From Phoronis australis (Eukaryota; Phoronida; Phoronidae): a stretch of 64,000 nt of DNA. This document shows positions 47,805-61,200 of the stretch, one piece after another. The translations under genes and the position numbers were made by a program. Location: the NCBI GenBank assembly GCA_002633005.1, contig NMRA01000019.1, positions 1,003,942 through 1,067,941 on the forward strand, read 5' to 3'. Positions within the stretch are counted from its first letter, which is position 1. Each line of letters opens with the position of its first letter. The notes beneath the pieces were generated by a model. The model was not told the DNA's origin. It made no database searches and saw only the letters and a list, made by a program, of their open reading frames with translations.

Positions 47805-49063
47805 CCAATTCTGTAGACACTTCAAAAACATTAGCATGTTCATCACCAACAATAAAACTAATCTCCACTACAGAAAATTCAAACTCACCAAGACTTACAA
47901 AAATTTATGAACGTGTTCAAATGTCCATGTTGATTGTTCATACCATGGAGATTTTGTTTGCAAGTACTTGGGAGAATAGCACTGAACTGGTGTCTTAACT
48001 TCCAAGACGTCCAGTTTACCTGCACAAATGACTAATCTACTAACTGTACAGTTCCATCTCGCTGCACTGCAATATGCTCATTATGGCAAAATTCAAACTT
48101 GCTATGGCAACGAGTTAAAACAGATTGTAGAGAGCACTAATTATAATAAAATGAAATCGTATCTCTAAAGGATTAGAACTTTTAATTAAAAGAATTTAAT
48201 CTCACAAGTATGTTTTGCTTTTAACTTTTGAAACTTGAAGTGAAACCAAGAATTTTAATTTCAACTTCTAAAAAAGTTTTTATAGGTTTAAAAGAAGCAA
48301 ATTAATGCAAGCATTTTCGAGCTTACCGTTTCACAATGTACAGAAAAAATCAGCAAAACCACAGACAATTTGCTGCGACCTTAGCACGTTCTAAATTAGA
48401 ACCCATGACTTTCACACTAGCCCACTAATAACAGGAAATGTGCCAGTGTTTGAGAATGGACAAGTCCGCTTAATAACTTAAATGCAGCAACTAAATGTCA
48501 CAACTTACACTATTGTATAACATATGTTCACTTCATGACCAGCAAAGCAGATAACATGAGATAGAAATTGAATTGGAGTACACACAAACGAATTACACAT
48601 AAAATAACCATAAACTCTTGTAATAAAATAACAATTTCTGTTGGGCATAACGACGCAGTCAAAACACCAGATACCTTTCAGAACTACGAATTACTTTTCC
48701 ACATACTATTAAAGGTGCATTTCGACCTGATTAGCTGGCACAAATGGCACTTATACACATTGCCTGTGACTTGAGTCGCCAGCTTATTCGGCAATAATTC
48801 AAGATCAGATGAGCATGGTAATGTTCTTGAGCACCAAAGCGCTTTGAATAAGAATTCCACATCGACAACTAAACAGAGCGAAATGCAGTTTTAAATAATG
48901 CTAACTTAGTAAAAGAATTCTTCAGTGCAAACAAAAATGGTATCTGTTATGTGAAGACCTTTTTTACGTTTCTCATGCCCAACACAATTCAAATAAAACT
49001 TCAATGTCCTTTTCTTTAAATGGGCCAAAACAACTTTACACCGTCTTCGGCAACTTCATTTTT
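47805..49063. other. Intergenic, no gene recognised
   Basis: AT-rich sequence downstream of mitoferrin. It holds a third copy of the short dispersed repeat at 48735-48787 and nothing else recognisable. Confidence 0.35.
48735..48787 (+). repeat. Dispersed short repeat, copy 3
   Basis: Shares ACATTGCCTGTGACTTGAGT with 25441-25464 and the reversed copy at 44213-44236. Confidence 0.5.
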
Positions 49064-49225
49064 TTTATTTATCAACAATCTTAAAATAAATTTTCAGTAT
49101 TCTTGTTACATAACAGGAGGAAAAACTCTTACATTTTTAGCACAATTTCTTATGCAGGGACATTTGAGGTTCTATATTTTCCTGTGCGTATCTGAACAAC
49201 CCTTCAAGACTGTATTTCATTATTG
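49064..49225 (-). other. 3' UTR of mitoferrin
   Basis: Sequence between the stop codon and the first AATAAA on the minus strand (49069-49064), giving a short UTR of about 160 nt. Confidence 0.45.
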
Positions 49226-52200
49226 CTACTGGGATTTGCCATCAAAAGACACTGCTTGTACGGCATAGTAGGATTCATCTTCGCCACTATGCTTCGTTAT
49301 GTAGTACTTGAAGAATTCGTAGACTGACCATGAAATAGCTGTGGAAGGCATCTGATAAATGACGCGAGCCTGCATTCCACGAAAGTATCCTCGGAAGCCC
49401 TGAAAGTGGTAGACAGTTCTGAAGGCCTCGGACAGGCCCGTGATGGCTTTTTGCTTACTACGGCAACATTGCTCCTGAGTGTTCAACAGAGTCTTACACA
49501 CGTCGAGGGGCGTGGTTATGGCGGCTGCTACGGCGCCCGCCACAGCACCCGAGACGACATGCGTCTTGGGCTCATACGCTCGCTTCTCATTCAGCGTGTC
49601 TTGCATGAGTTCGTAGGTGACGAAATGCACCGACTGGAACGGGATGTTCATTGACAACTGAGTAGTGTAGCTGCGGTAGAAAGCTCGCACGCCCTCTTCT
49701 CGTAATATTGTCCTGGCGCACTCGGTACAGTTTTTGTACGGACTGCAGAACATTTGCATTCTCTGTTTGATGACTGTAGTGCATGAAGTAGCAACATTCC
49801 AGTTGGTAGTGAGTGTAGTGCAGCAACAGCATATGGAAAGTAGGGAAAGCAAAACAGAATAAAAAATCAAGTCATAAAAGTATGTTGCACACATTTTAGA
49901 ACACAAAGTGTAACATGAAGCCCTAGATGAACATAGTTGACAAGTGAATCACATGTACGTAGTTGACAAGTGAATCACATGTACATAGTTGACAAGTGAA
50001 TTGGATGTACACACTAGTGAGACATCACTATCAGGCAACATTTTTACGTGAATGATTTCAAAATCTACCTTTCGTGCTTTGACATGTCATACAACAAAAC
50101 AATATCAAATCAACAACTACAGAGAAATAATCCGCATTCTACAATAATCTGTTTAAAACCCGAGTTCCCATAGACTAGGTGTCGTGGTGTTAATTAACAC
50201 ATCACATATAAATTCATGCCCTCCCACCTACAGACACAGCAAAAAAGCAACGTTGGCGTGCCGTTTTCAGGGTGTATGAGAAGTATCTCCAACACAAAAA
50301 TTGCGGTTTAGGCCCTTTTCACGACATCCTAGATTTGCCAGTGTGGCATTTCAGCGAACAGTCATTTCATGATTTGCAATCACAAAGAACACACATATCT
50401 GGAAAATGATAACGTTTCTCGTCAAATAGATAATAAAATACTTCATAGCTCAGACACCAATAAAATACCTTTGGCTTGGACTGATGGGATGCTTCAGAAA
50501 GCTGTGTTAGCTTTCTTCAAAGGCAGTAAAACTGAAATTTCGTATCGTAAGCCTCAAGCTTGGACTTTGTAATACATCAAAAATATGCCCGCACTTCTTT
50601 CCAAAAACATGAATGCAAAAACATAGCAAAATGTAACATTTCAGGAATTCACAGGAACTTCACCATGGTCTTTTATGACTGATGGATGAAAGACGGAGGT
50701 ACCTGCATTGCTTCTAAAATGTCCCCTCAGCACCAAGTTAAGTATGCATATGTAATCCAAGTCTGAATCGAGAGGTTATCAGTTTGAAAAGAAATAAAGA
50801 TACCCACCATCAGCCGGGTTCATAACAGCGTCATGGAGCAGAGTAGCTGCACATCCAGCAATACCTAGAAACAATAGAAATCCCTGTATCATGTGTCCGT
50901 TTATATTATAAAAACACATGGCAACTGGAAAAGGACACCATGCCCACAGGCTGCCAATCGTCATCACCTCTGTATTTCCTGAACAAACTATGCAGCTGTG
51001 ACACTAAGTAAGGCGTCTTTCTTGGAAATCAATTCAGCACCATGTCACAATTTATTAAGGGGTGGTAGAAAATGAAAGCGAAAATGGATTTCATCAGAAT
51101 TCGTATTCTGATGCAAATGACAATGACTCAAGGCTGCCACTATTTCTCCCTCACAAACCACACAAACGTTCTCAATACCAGCTCATTTCTCAATTCTTTT
51201 CTTAGGAGTTAAAGTTCTGCTATTAGGAACCACAATTCATATTCTACTAATTCAGTTCTTTTCCCATTGATCACATTTTGGTTGTCATTAACAGCATTCT
51301 TTTTCCCAAACAATTATCATTTTGTAAGAAATCTATGATTTCGGGTCGACTTACTCCAGTCAGAATGTGCTTTATTTGTTAATAAAACTAAGATGGATGC
51401 ATTGTACCAAATAGAAATACGTAACTATGCAGAGTGCTGTATTCCTAGAAGCATTCTTTCCATCTTTAGAGCTTATGTTTTAAATTTCTAAAACAGAAAG
51501 AATTGAACCTGACCATGGAGGGATCAAACTCGCCCAAATTTGTTGAATGCATGTCATATTTAGGCAACTAAATTTCAAAGTATACTTAAAACTGACAATT
51601 TTTTAGAAAATGGACATAACTAGTTTCCAATGTGGAACTCCAGTGATGCTATACAAAAGTGCTTGACAAATATAGCAACACTATATATTAAAGTTAAATT
51701 TGTCAAGCTGAAGCCGCACTTTGAAACATTTATGTCTACGTTGCTAAAGCACGATTCATATGATTCAGCTGTTACATAACACTAAGCAAAATTTTGGTCT
51801 TTCAAGACAATGTCAGAAATCTTAGGTGCAGAAATGTTAACAATTACTGCAATTGCTCCGGTATAAGGCTATGACCAGGCTTTAACTCCAAAAACAGGCT
51901 GGACTGAGCTTATATCAGATATTTGATGTGTTCGAGCCACTGGACTTGACGTATCATAAATTGATGCAAAAGTCTTGACAATGTATGATCATGCATTTGA
52001 TGAAAATGCATCCGGCATCTGTTTTTCTGAGCAGTTTGCATTCACTAACCTAGCAACAGGGCAATGGCAAGAGAAGACGTAGACTTAACGAGGACTATGG
52101 GGGTGAGGTTAAACTTGGTGGGTTCATACCTGAGAGGAATAATTTTAGACCCATACTGAAGGATCTTACAGCTTTATTAACAAATAACGGTTGAACTATA

Positions 52201-55200
52201 CTAGTGTCTAATCTTACCATTTGCTAAAGGTGTCCCATGCTCAGTGCCACTAAGTGACCGTTTTAAATGTTCGTAACATGCGAAATAGAGAGCGTGAGCA
52301 GGAGCAGCGCCCCCTACCATCGCATTGATGCCACGGACGGTGTTGCCGATTCCTTCGTGCCGCACAATCTTAAATAGGGCATCTCCAACGTTGCGATAAT
52401 TCTGAGCAGGATTTGGCACCAGACACTGCATCCTGGTCTGAAACGAAAATAAACACACTTGGATTGTGTTGCTTTAAAAAAGACTAATAATTCTTGCTTG
52501 TGCACTCTGTTTGAAGTTTGCAAATTTAGAATTAGTTTTCATTAAAACTACGGAGTAAATGCACAGGGTAAAATTTCACTAACTGACAAATTGAATTTTT
52601 AAATTTTTTTCAAATGCTTGTAACATCGTGAGTGCACACTGTTCTTAAAAGACGTCACTGTTGTGAGTGCACACCGTTCTCAAGACATCGTCTGAACTTC
52701 GACTACAGAGACTGGACCTAGGTCAAAATGCAAGTCATCACCTGTGGTATTTCACTTTACAGGAACATGAGCAATATATACTGACTAAATATTTGTTTAA
52801 AGATAACACAATNAGACACCAATAAAATACCTTTGGCTTGGACTGATGGGATGCTTCAGAAAGCTGTGTTTGCTTTCTTCAAAGGCAGTAAAACTGAAAT
52901 TTCGTATTGTAAGCCTCAAGCTTGGACTTTGTAATACACCAATAGTATGCCCGCACTTCTTTCCAAAAAACATGAACGCAAAAACATAGCAAAATGAAAC
53001 AATTCAGGAATTCATAGGAACTTCACCATGGTCTTTTATGACTGATGGGTGAAAGACGGAGGTACCTGCGTTGCTTCTAAAATGTCCCATCAGCACCAAG
53101 TTAAGTATGCATATGTAATCCAAGTCTGAATCAAGAGGTAATCAGTTTGAAAAGAAATAAAGAAACCCACCATCAGCCGGGTTCATAACAGCGTCATGGA
53201 GCAGAGTAGCTGCACATCCAGCAATACCTAGAAACAATAGAAATCCCTGTATCATGTGTCCGTTTATATTACAAAAACACATGGCAACCGGAAAAGGACA
53301 CCATGCCCACAGGCTGCCAATCGTCATCACCTCTGAATTTCCTGAACAAACTATGCAGCTGTGACACTCAGTAAGGCGTCTTTCTTGGAAATCAATTCAG
53401 CACCATGTCACAATTTATTAAGGGGTGGTAGAAAATGAAAGCGAAAATGGATTTCATCAGAATTCATATTCTGATGCAAATGACAATGACTCAAGGCTGC
53501 CACTATTTCTCCCTCACAAACCACACAAACCAAACGTTCTCTATACCGGCTCATTTCTCAATTCTTAGGAGTTAAAGTTCTGCTATTAGGAACCACAATT
53601 CATATTCTATTAATTCAGTTCTTTACCCATTGATCACATTTTGGTTGTCATTAACAGCATTCTTTTTCCCAAACAATTATCATTTTTTAATAAAACTAAG
53701 ATGGATGCATTATACCAAATAGAAAGACGTAACTATGCAGAGTGCTGTATTCCTAGAAGCATTCTTTCCATCTTTAGAGCTTATGTTTTAAATTTCTAAA
53801 ACAAAAAATTTAACCTGACCATGGAGGGAGCGAACCCGCCCAAGGTGGCAACTTAATTTTAAATGGAAACTACATCTACACACTTGTTTGTCAGTTTGTT
53901 GAATGCATGTCATATTAAGGCAACTAAATTTCAAAGTATACTTAAAACTGACAATTTTTTAGAAACTGGACATAACTAAGTTTCAATGTGGAACTCCAGT
54001 GACGCTATACAAAAGTGCCTGATGGATATAGCATCACTTTGGGTAAATACAGCGAGATTTGAGTCCTGCTGTGTAACCCAGGATGACCCAATTACATCAG
54101 AATTACGGTTAAATTCGTCAAGCTGAAGCTGCACTTTGAAACATTTATGTCTATGTTGCTAAAGCACGATTCATATGGTTCAACTGTTACACAACATTTA
54201 GCAAAATTTTGGTCTTTCAAGACAATGTCAGAAATCTTAGGTGCACAAATGTTAATAATTACTGCAATTGCTTGGGTATAAGGCTATGACCAGGCTTTAA
54301 CTCCAAAAACAGGCTGGACTGGACTTATATCATTTCAGATACTTGATGTGTTTGAGCCACTGGACTTGACGTATCATAAATTGATGCAAAAGTCTTGACA
54401 ATGTATGAACATGCATTTGATGAAAATGCATCCGGCATCTGTTTTTCTGAGCAGTTTGCATTCACTATTAGTCTAACCTAGCAACAGGGCAATGGCAAGA
54501 GAAGACGTAGACTTAACGAGGACTATGGGGGTGAGGTTATAATTGGTGGGTTCATACTTGAGAGGAATAATTTTAGTCCAATATCGAAGGATCTTACAGC
54601 TTTATTAACAAATAACGGATGAACTATACCAGTGTCTAATCTTACCATTTGCTAAAGGTGTCCCATGCTCAGTGCCACTAAGTGACCGTTTTAAATGTTC
54701 GTAACATGCGAAATAGAGAGCGTGAGCAGGAGCAGCACCCCCTACCATCGCATTGATGCCACGGACGGTGTTGCCGATTCCTTCGTGCCGCACAATCTTA
54801 AATAGGGCATCTCCAACGTTGCGATAATTCTGAGCAGGATTTGGCACCAGACACTGCATCCTGGTCTGAAACGAAAATAAACACACTTGGATTGTGTTGC
54901 TTTAAAAAAGACTACTAATTCTTGCTTGTGCACTCTGTTTGAAGTTTGCAAATTTAGAATTAGTTTTCATTAAAACTACGGAGTAAATGCACATGGTAAA
55001 ATTTCACAAACTGACAAATTGAATTTTTAAATTTTTTTCAAATGCTTGTAACATCGTTGTGAGTGCACACCGTTCTTAAGACATCGTCTGAACTTCGACT
55101 ACAGAGACTGGACCTAGGTCAAAATGCAAGTCATCACCTGTGGTATTTCACTTTACAGGAACATGAGCAATATATACTGACTAAATATTTGTTTAAAGAT

Positions 55201-58200
55201 AACACAATGTCATGGTGTCTAATATCATGCCATCATTTGGAAAAAAATACATACAGACATGGCAACCCATTTCAGATATGGTGCCATGGCGGAAGTGCTA
55301 GATAAGGATCGGGTTTGGACAAGCTTGGTACGATAAAATTCACTACCAGTAATTTAGGATGAATGTAAAGTAGCACAAAAATGACGAGTTATCGTTTCCA
55401 TGTTCTGTGTGGCTGCAGTTACCAGCAGACAATGCTTTGAAAAATTGCATGCAGTTTCACAACAACATTAGATTGTGAGACAAAAAAAATATCTTTTTTT
55501 TCGAAACTGGTGAGTTTACAGTATTATTTGGTGCGAACATGCAACAAAATTCGAGATGAGAGTTACTGTCTTGAAACAGTTTGTATAGGCAGCTGAAAAG
55601 AATATGATCAGGTATGGCGACTTCCACACAACCTCCTGAAATGGGTAACACATTGCCTCCACCAGGTTGTGCTCTATCAGACTGCATATGGAGTAACAGT
55701 TGTTCTACATCAATTTGAACAGCAGCAAAATATGTTGATGTAGGACAAGTACTGGTACCAGTGGATGGATAAAATCAACTAAAAGATCTTGGTTGCTTTC
55801 TAATCTGGAGACTTTCTAAATTTTAAATAAAACATCATTGTAGCTTTGAGAAAGATAAATGCTTTAAATTTTATGCTTTTTTGATAAAAATTCATGAATA
55901 TCAACATTTATTTAATATTTTACATAGCTACACTTCAGTTTTTATATTCAGTAATGCGTACGGTTCTCAACGTATTTTAATTAATTTTAGAAAAAATAGA
56001 ACTCCCATGGCGGATTTTTAGCGCAACCCTTGGGCATTTTTTACATTTTAAAAAATCACTATACAAAAATGAATTTACAAGCATCTATGGTAAAGCCTTC
56101 ATTACGAATGGAAAAACAACTTTTATTACCGACTTTCATCTCCCAACAACATTTTTGTGTCCAAAAAAAACAAAACGCGAATCCGGTTATATCGAATAGA
56201 CTATTTAAACTTATATAAGCTATAACCAGCATCTGACTGAATATATTATACCAATAAAGCCACAGTAACTCTAGTACGTCTTCAGCTCATCGAATGTATG
56301 CTATTTAACTTTACAACTAAATTACTGTACTCCAAGAACTGAATAACAACTTTGTCTAAAAGCTAGTTCATTCTAGCATAAGAAATGTTACATAAAAAGA
56401 TACCTTAAAATAGGAGCATGAAATGTCGAGATGCTTGAGAGAATTATTTCCAAAAAATAATCTGCATTCTCTCTCATTTAAAATAGCTTGCACGTGGTCT
56501 AACAGATATCTTTAAATTTCCAGTTGGCTCACATGAAAGCAACAAACCACTTTTCAACAGATTTTCTTCGCTATTACAAATTAACATGCTACATAATTAA
56601 AAACATAGGCAACTGCTGTTAAGTGTCTTTTGTTGCCACTGTGCAAGCAAACTTTTCAACAGTAGGATAGTTTCATTCTTTATCGTACCTAATTTTAGTC
56701 AAGACGTCACAAGTCTGTAAAAATAACAGTGCACAACTGCCAACATACTCTTTCCTCTACAACTATTAATAAAACTCCAGTCACAACAGCTGCTAACGTA
56801 TTATAAAACAGAAGAAATTTCAGTGAAAGCATCCGAAAGAGTCCATTTATGTGCTGTGGTACAAGTTGCTAAAAAGTCTTAACAATGTCGACCAAGTTCA
56901 GAAATGATTACGAAAATGGAATCTTTGATCAATCAAAAACTTGATGCATCAAACAATCACGTGGCGACAAACCCTTACCATGAGCTTCAGAACTCTTAAA
57001 AAGGAACAGAATTTGTGTCTTCAGGCTTAGTGGCAGTTCAGCATATACTAGATTGGCACAAGACATGAAAACGCAACCGAAAATAAGCGTTTTTGGCAGA
57101 CAGAAGAGCTGTTCGTAAAAGGTCATTTTCGTTAATAATTAGTTTGCTTTCTCACCACCCATATCCCCCTTTTATAGAACATTTTGATCTCAAAACAAAT
57201 AATTAATGCGAGGATCTTTGGTCAGTTCACTAGTGCTAGAACCATGCTCAGCAAATAAAAATGCCACACTAAGACAAGTCAATTTGGAGAGCTCTGTCTC
57301 AAGCAATAACAAACTTACTGTCATACATTCTTCCCAGCCTTGCCTCCAAGCCTCAAGATGGCACTGATCGGTTTAGCCATTTAGGCTTGGTTATGGGAAA
57401 TACCTTTTAATGCCTTGACGTCATTAAAACAAAGACAAATTTTAATTATTTTCACGGGCGTTGTTGCTGCTATTCATGAAGCAGAAGGCGTTGTTTTGGT
57501 TATTGTTTGAAATTAGGTAGGCGTACTTATTTTCAATACTTTTTGTTAATAAATTCTGTTTTTGAATCAAAATACATCATTTTTGCAATAATTTAGACCA
57601 AAATTGCTGAAATACAATGTAAGCTTTCATTTTTATGTTGTACTGCAGAAAACTTCAAAGTTGAAATAACTTTTTATTAATCGTGGCATTCCGGCGATTT
57701 CTGTAAAAATGTGTTAGAATTCTGACACATTTCATTTCCCAACCAAGCCTCAAATGGATAAACCGATCAGCGCCATCTTGAGGCTTGGGGACAAGGCAGA
57801 CCTCCTTCCAAGCCCAGATGTCATGTCTACTTTGAATTAGAAACAGTGTCATTTATAGTATAATACCAATGTCACATCATCAAGTGCTCTAAGACAAAAG
57901 TTGTGACAAAAAGTAGGTTCACAGCAGCCTCACTTAAAATGTGTAACATTGTCTTGTCAGGTCTAACACATGTTTTATTGTAAGATTTATCGTAAACATT
58001 TTTAAGTCTGGTCAGCACGTCACCTCAGATTCTCTGATTTCTTAGTGACTTTTTGATTATAAACAATATTATTATGCTGATGAACTACAGCACTACATAT
58101 CTTAACAAACTCAATTTCATTTCAACAAGAAAAGTTAAGCCAGAAAAAATGAGGTCACACTCATCATGCAGTTCAAATTAAATGTCATCAACATCATGTA

Positions 58201-61200
58201 TCGCTACACCAGTTCTTTTAAATTCAAAAAAACATAAAAAGTAATGTCAGCATACAACTGAAAATCTGTATTGCTTTTAAAAATTGATCATTTTTAAAAA
58301 TTCATTTCTGATAAATTCTAACCAACTTTCAACACTTATATGAGTTTAAAGGGGAACTCATTTCATAATTTAGTAAAGGCAGAATTGCAAGAATTAAAAA
58401 AACAATCATTTAACTACAAGAATTTTAAAAAATAGTCACTTAATTGCAAGCTTAGAAGGGCATTATCATTCACTTAGGTGAAGCAATTGCAAAAATTATA
58501 AATAAAAAACTTATGGAAACTCACAGAAATATTTCTCGAGACAATGCAACTTTTACACTGGCCAAGTCAAAAGTGTCTATTTATAGACACTTTTGACAAT
58601 GTTCTCGTGTTCCCAGTCATATTCAGATTCCAAAACGACTGTCACATATGGATGTAAAAGTAGAACTGGTTACAATGATTGGCCTAATGACAAATCGGTA
58701 TGTCATTTTCTCCAACATTTGATTTTTAAGCCGAAATGGTCACATGACCTGAAATTTACTGAGCCTGAAACAATAAGGGAGTGTTAAGTCTTCCCAGCCC
58801 AGAAATCACTTCTAGATTGAGTAGGGAACACGATGAAATGATTTTTATAAGATGTGTTAATGGTCTAAATTAAATGCTGTTTTTGATAGAAAATTCAAAT
58901 ATGCTTTAAGGATTTGTAATCGCACAGCTAGTGCACTTTAACACAATAATTTGCATAAATTAGGACTATTTAACCTTCCATCTGGCCCATCTTCTGCAAT
59001 TAGCTACATAGTACATAAAACTTTATAGGGGTTTTGCAATAGCAACAGCATAACAATATAGGATTTGTCACGGCGATAAAGTATTCAGTAGACAACAGGC
59101 ACAGTGTTTTTTATAAATTCCCAAAGATACCACAGTGGCTTAAAAGTACTACTGCTGTGTGCTGGGATGCTCAACTGTGCGCGATGGGATAGTGTTCAAC
59201 TGAGTGAACACAAAATGCCTGACTTGGACCGCAGATTTTGAAATCAGGCCAAGCGAATGTCAAATTTGTGCTTTCACAACACTTAAAAAGTCGTAATTGG
59301 AAATAGGATATTTTCACCACTGTTACATCACTAATCCAGGTAAAGTTGACATTGTAATCTTAGTATGATTCGATCTCACTTAGGCCAGGAACATTTCTTC
59401 GATTGGGAAGAACAGACGCCTAAGCAGAACACAAGAAGTCGGAATTTGTCATTTGACAGCCACTACACAGTGGTTGTTCACCAGGTCATTAGGCAGGGAC
59501 AATCCAACCTAGCAATAAGTTGTTCAGTATCAATGAAAGCACTTCACCATCAATACATCATGCTGGGTACATCTGCACTAACTGAGCATCAGTCTGAGAT
59601 CAGAGGTCATGAATGCTTCACATAATAAGTGTCACATTCACTATAAATTTCCAAGAAATCAATGTGATAAAAGTGAGCACTATGTAATTAATGTGACATT
59701 ATAAAAACAAGAATACTTTACTTCAGAACCGCAATCCATAGATTTTGACTGACAATACCCAATGCAACAAATGACTCAAATTATTTCCACAGAAATTCAA
59801 TGAACAAAACACCCTGGGTTACAGATTATTAGTAATCACAAGATGAAAGATAAGATGACTTGAACTACATACAAACATTATCAGTATCTTGGAGCTTTGC
59901 CAATTAACTGGTTAATATACATTTTTTTTTTCTTTCTGACAACACAAGATATCACAATTACTTCAAAGTAATCTTATTAATTAATCAACTAGACATCTGG
60001 AGCAATGTCAAGTGGACAAATGAACTAACGCTGGTCTGGTCGCAACAGAAATGTACTGACTGCAATCTCAACACTGCATCAATACAAAAATGTAAGAAGC
60101 TAAAGCTGAAATTTTCTGAATGACAAGACTGAAAAGGTTGTCAGTTGATACAGAAATTGCTTTACTAACATGGCAATGTAGTGATGGCGTGCACAATGAC
60201 CTCAAGGAATTTGACTGCAATCTATAAACACTGCATAAACTTATACACAAAATGTAAGAAGCTAAAGCTGAAATTTTCCCAATGTAAAGATTGAAAAGTT
60301 TGTTAGGTGATATCAAAATTGATTTATTTGGGTGGCAAGGCAGTGACGGCATGTATTTCATGTATCAAGCATGGCCTCATGTAAAAAGGAATTTTCAATT
60401 TATGCAAACCCAGAAATCACTTTTCATCTCAGTAAGGACACGTTCGGATCAAATTAATAGTGGTAAAGGGTCTAAATCAAACATTCACTTCTAAAGTTGG
60501 AACACAGGTTTATAGTTTCCTTCAGTATTAAGTACAGGGGGTTTTAAAATGAGGATACAGACCAGAACATATGGCTTAGTAAGCAGGGTTTGACATGGCG
60601 ACCTCAGATTTTGTTTGGCGACCCAATAAAACTCCCAGGTCACCATGAAGCTGCAACATCCGAGCATGCACAAATGGAAGTCAGAATCGTTTGCCGAAAA
60701 TCAAAAAGGCTCGCTTGTGTTCGTCTGCCCCAGGGGGTGGGCCTATACGCAGGATATTGGGTCCAGTAGAGGAGAATTTTTTCGTCAACGAGCACGCAGG
60801 ACACCTCTAACTTTCCCTTCAAACACAAGTGAGATATCTTCAGAGGTGCACCAGCAGACAATTTGCCGAGTTCGCCATCTTTTGCAGTGTTCTCCACAAT
60901 ACCAAATCCATGCAAACTCATGCAAATGTCTAGATGAGTTCAATATCAGTAATTGTCATTGTCTCATCTGTAATCATTACCATATGCTTGCTGGAGGTAT
61001 TTACATATGGTTGAAAACTGCACACTGCACTGGTATGACCTACTTTTTTGACACTTCAAAGTTTAACTTTCCTACCAATGTATCACCGGCGATCTCAGTT
61101 CTCGTTTAGCACAGGCCGCATTTGGCGAGTTGACAATGCCAAAAGTCGAGACCCGCCTTATTACTTGTATTGATCATATGCAAGTCACAATACAGTAGAT

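Noticed and set aside
53815-53850. tRNA-like B box (GGTTCGCTCC on -) suggesting a SINE inside duplicate B
   Set aside because: No A box at the right distance and no clear ends; the difference from copy A can be a simple indel.
49226-54886. Two separate mitoferrin-like genes or a carrier with doubled exons
   Set aside because: Exon 3 joined to another exon 2 is out of phase, and the copies flank an N with only silent exon differences, so one gene with an assembly duplicate is simpler.
60640-61109. Overlapping open frames on both strands in mitoferrin intron 1
   Set aside because: They overlap, show no domain, and begin in sequence resembling a dispersed repeat; coding status unsupported.
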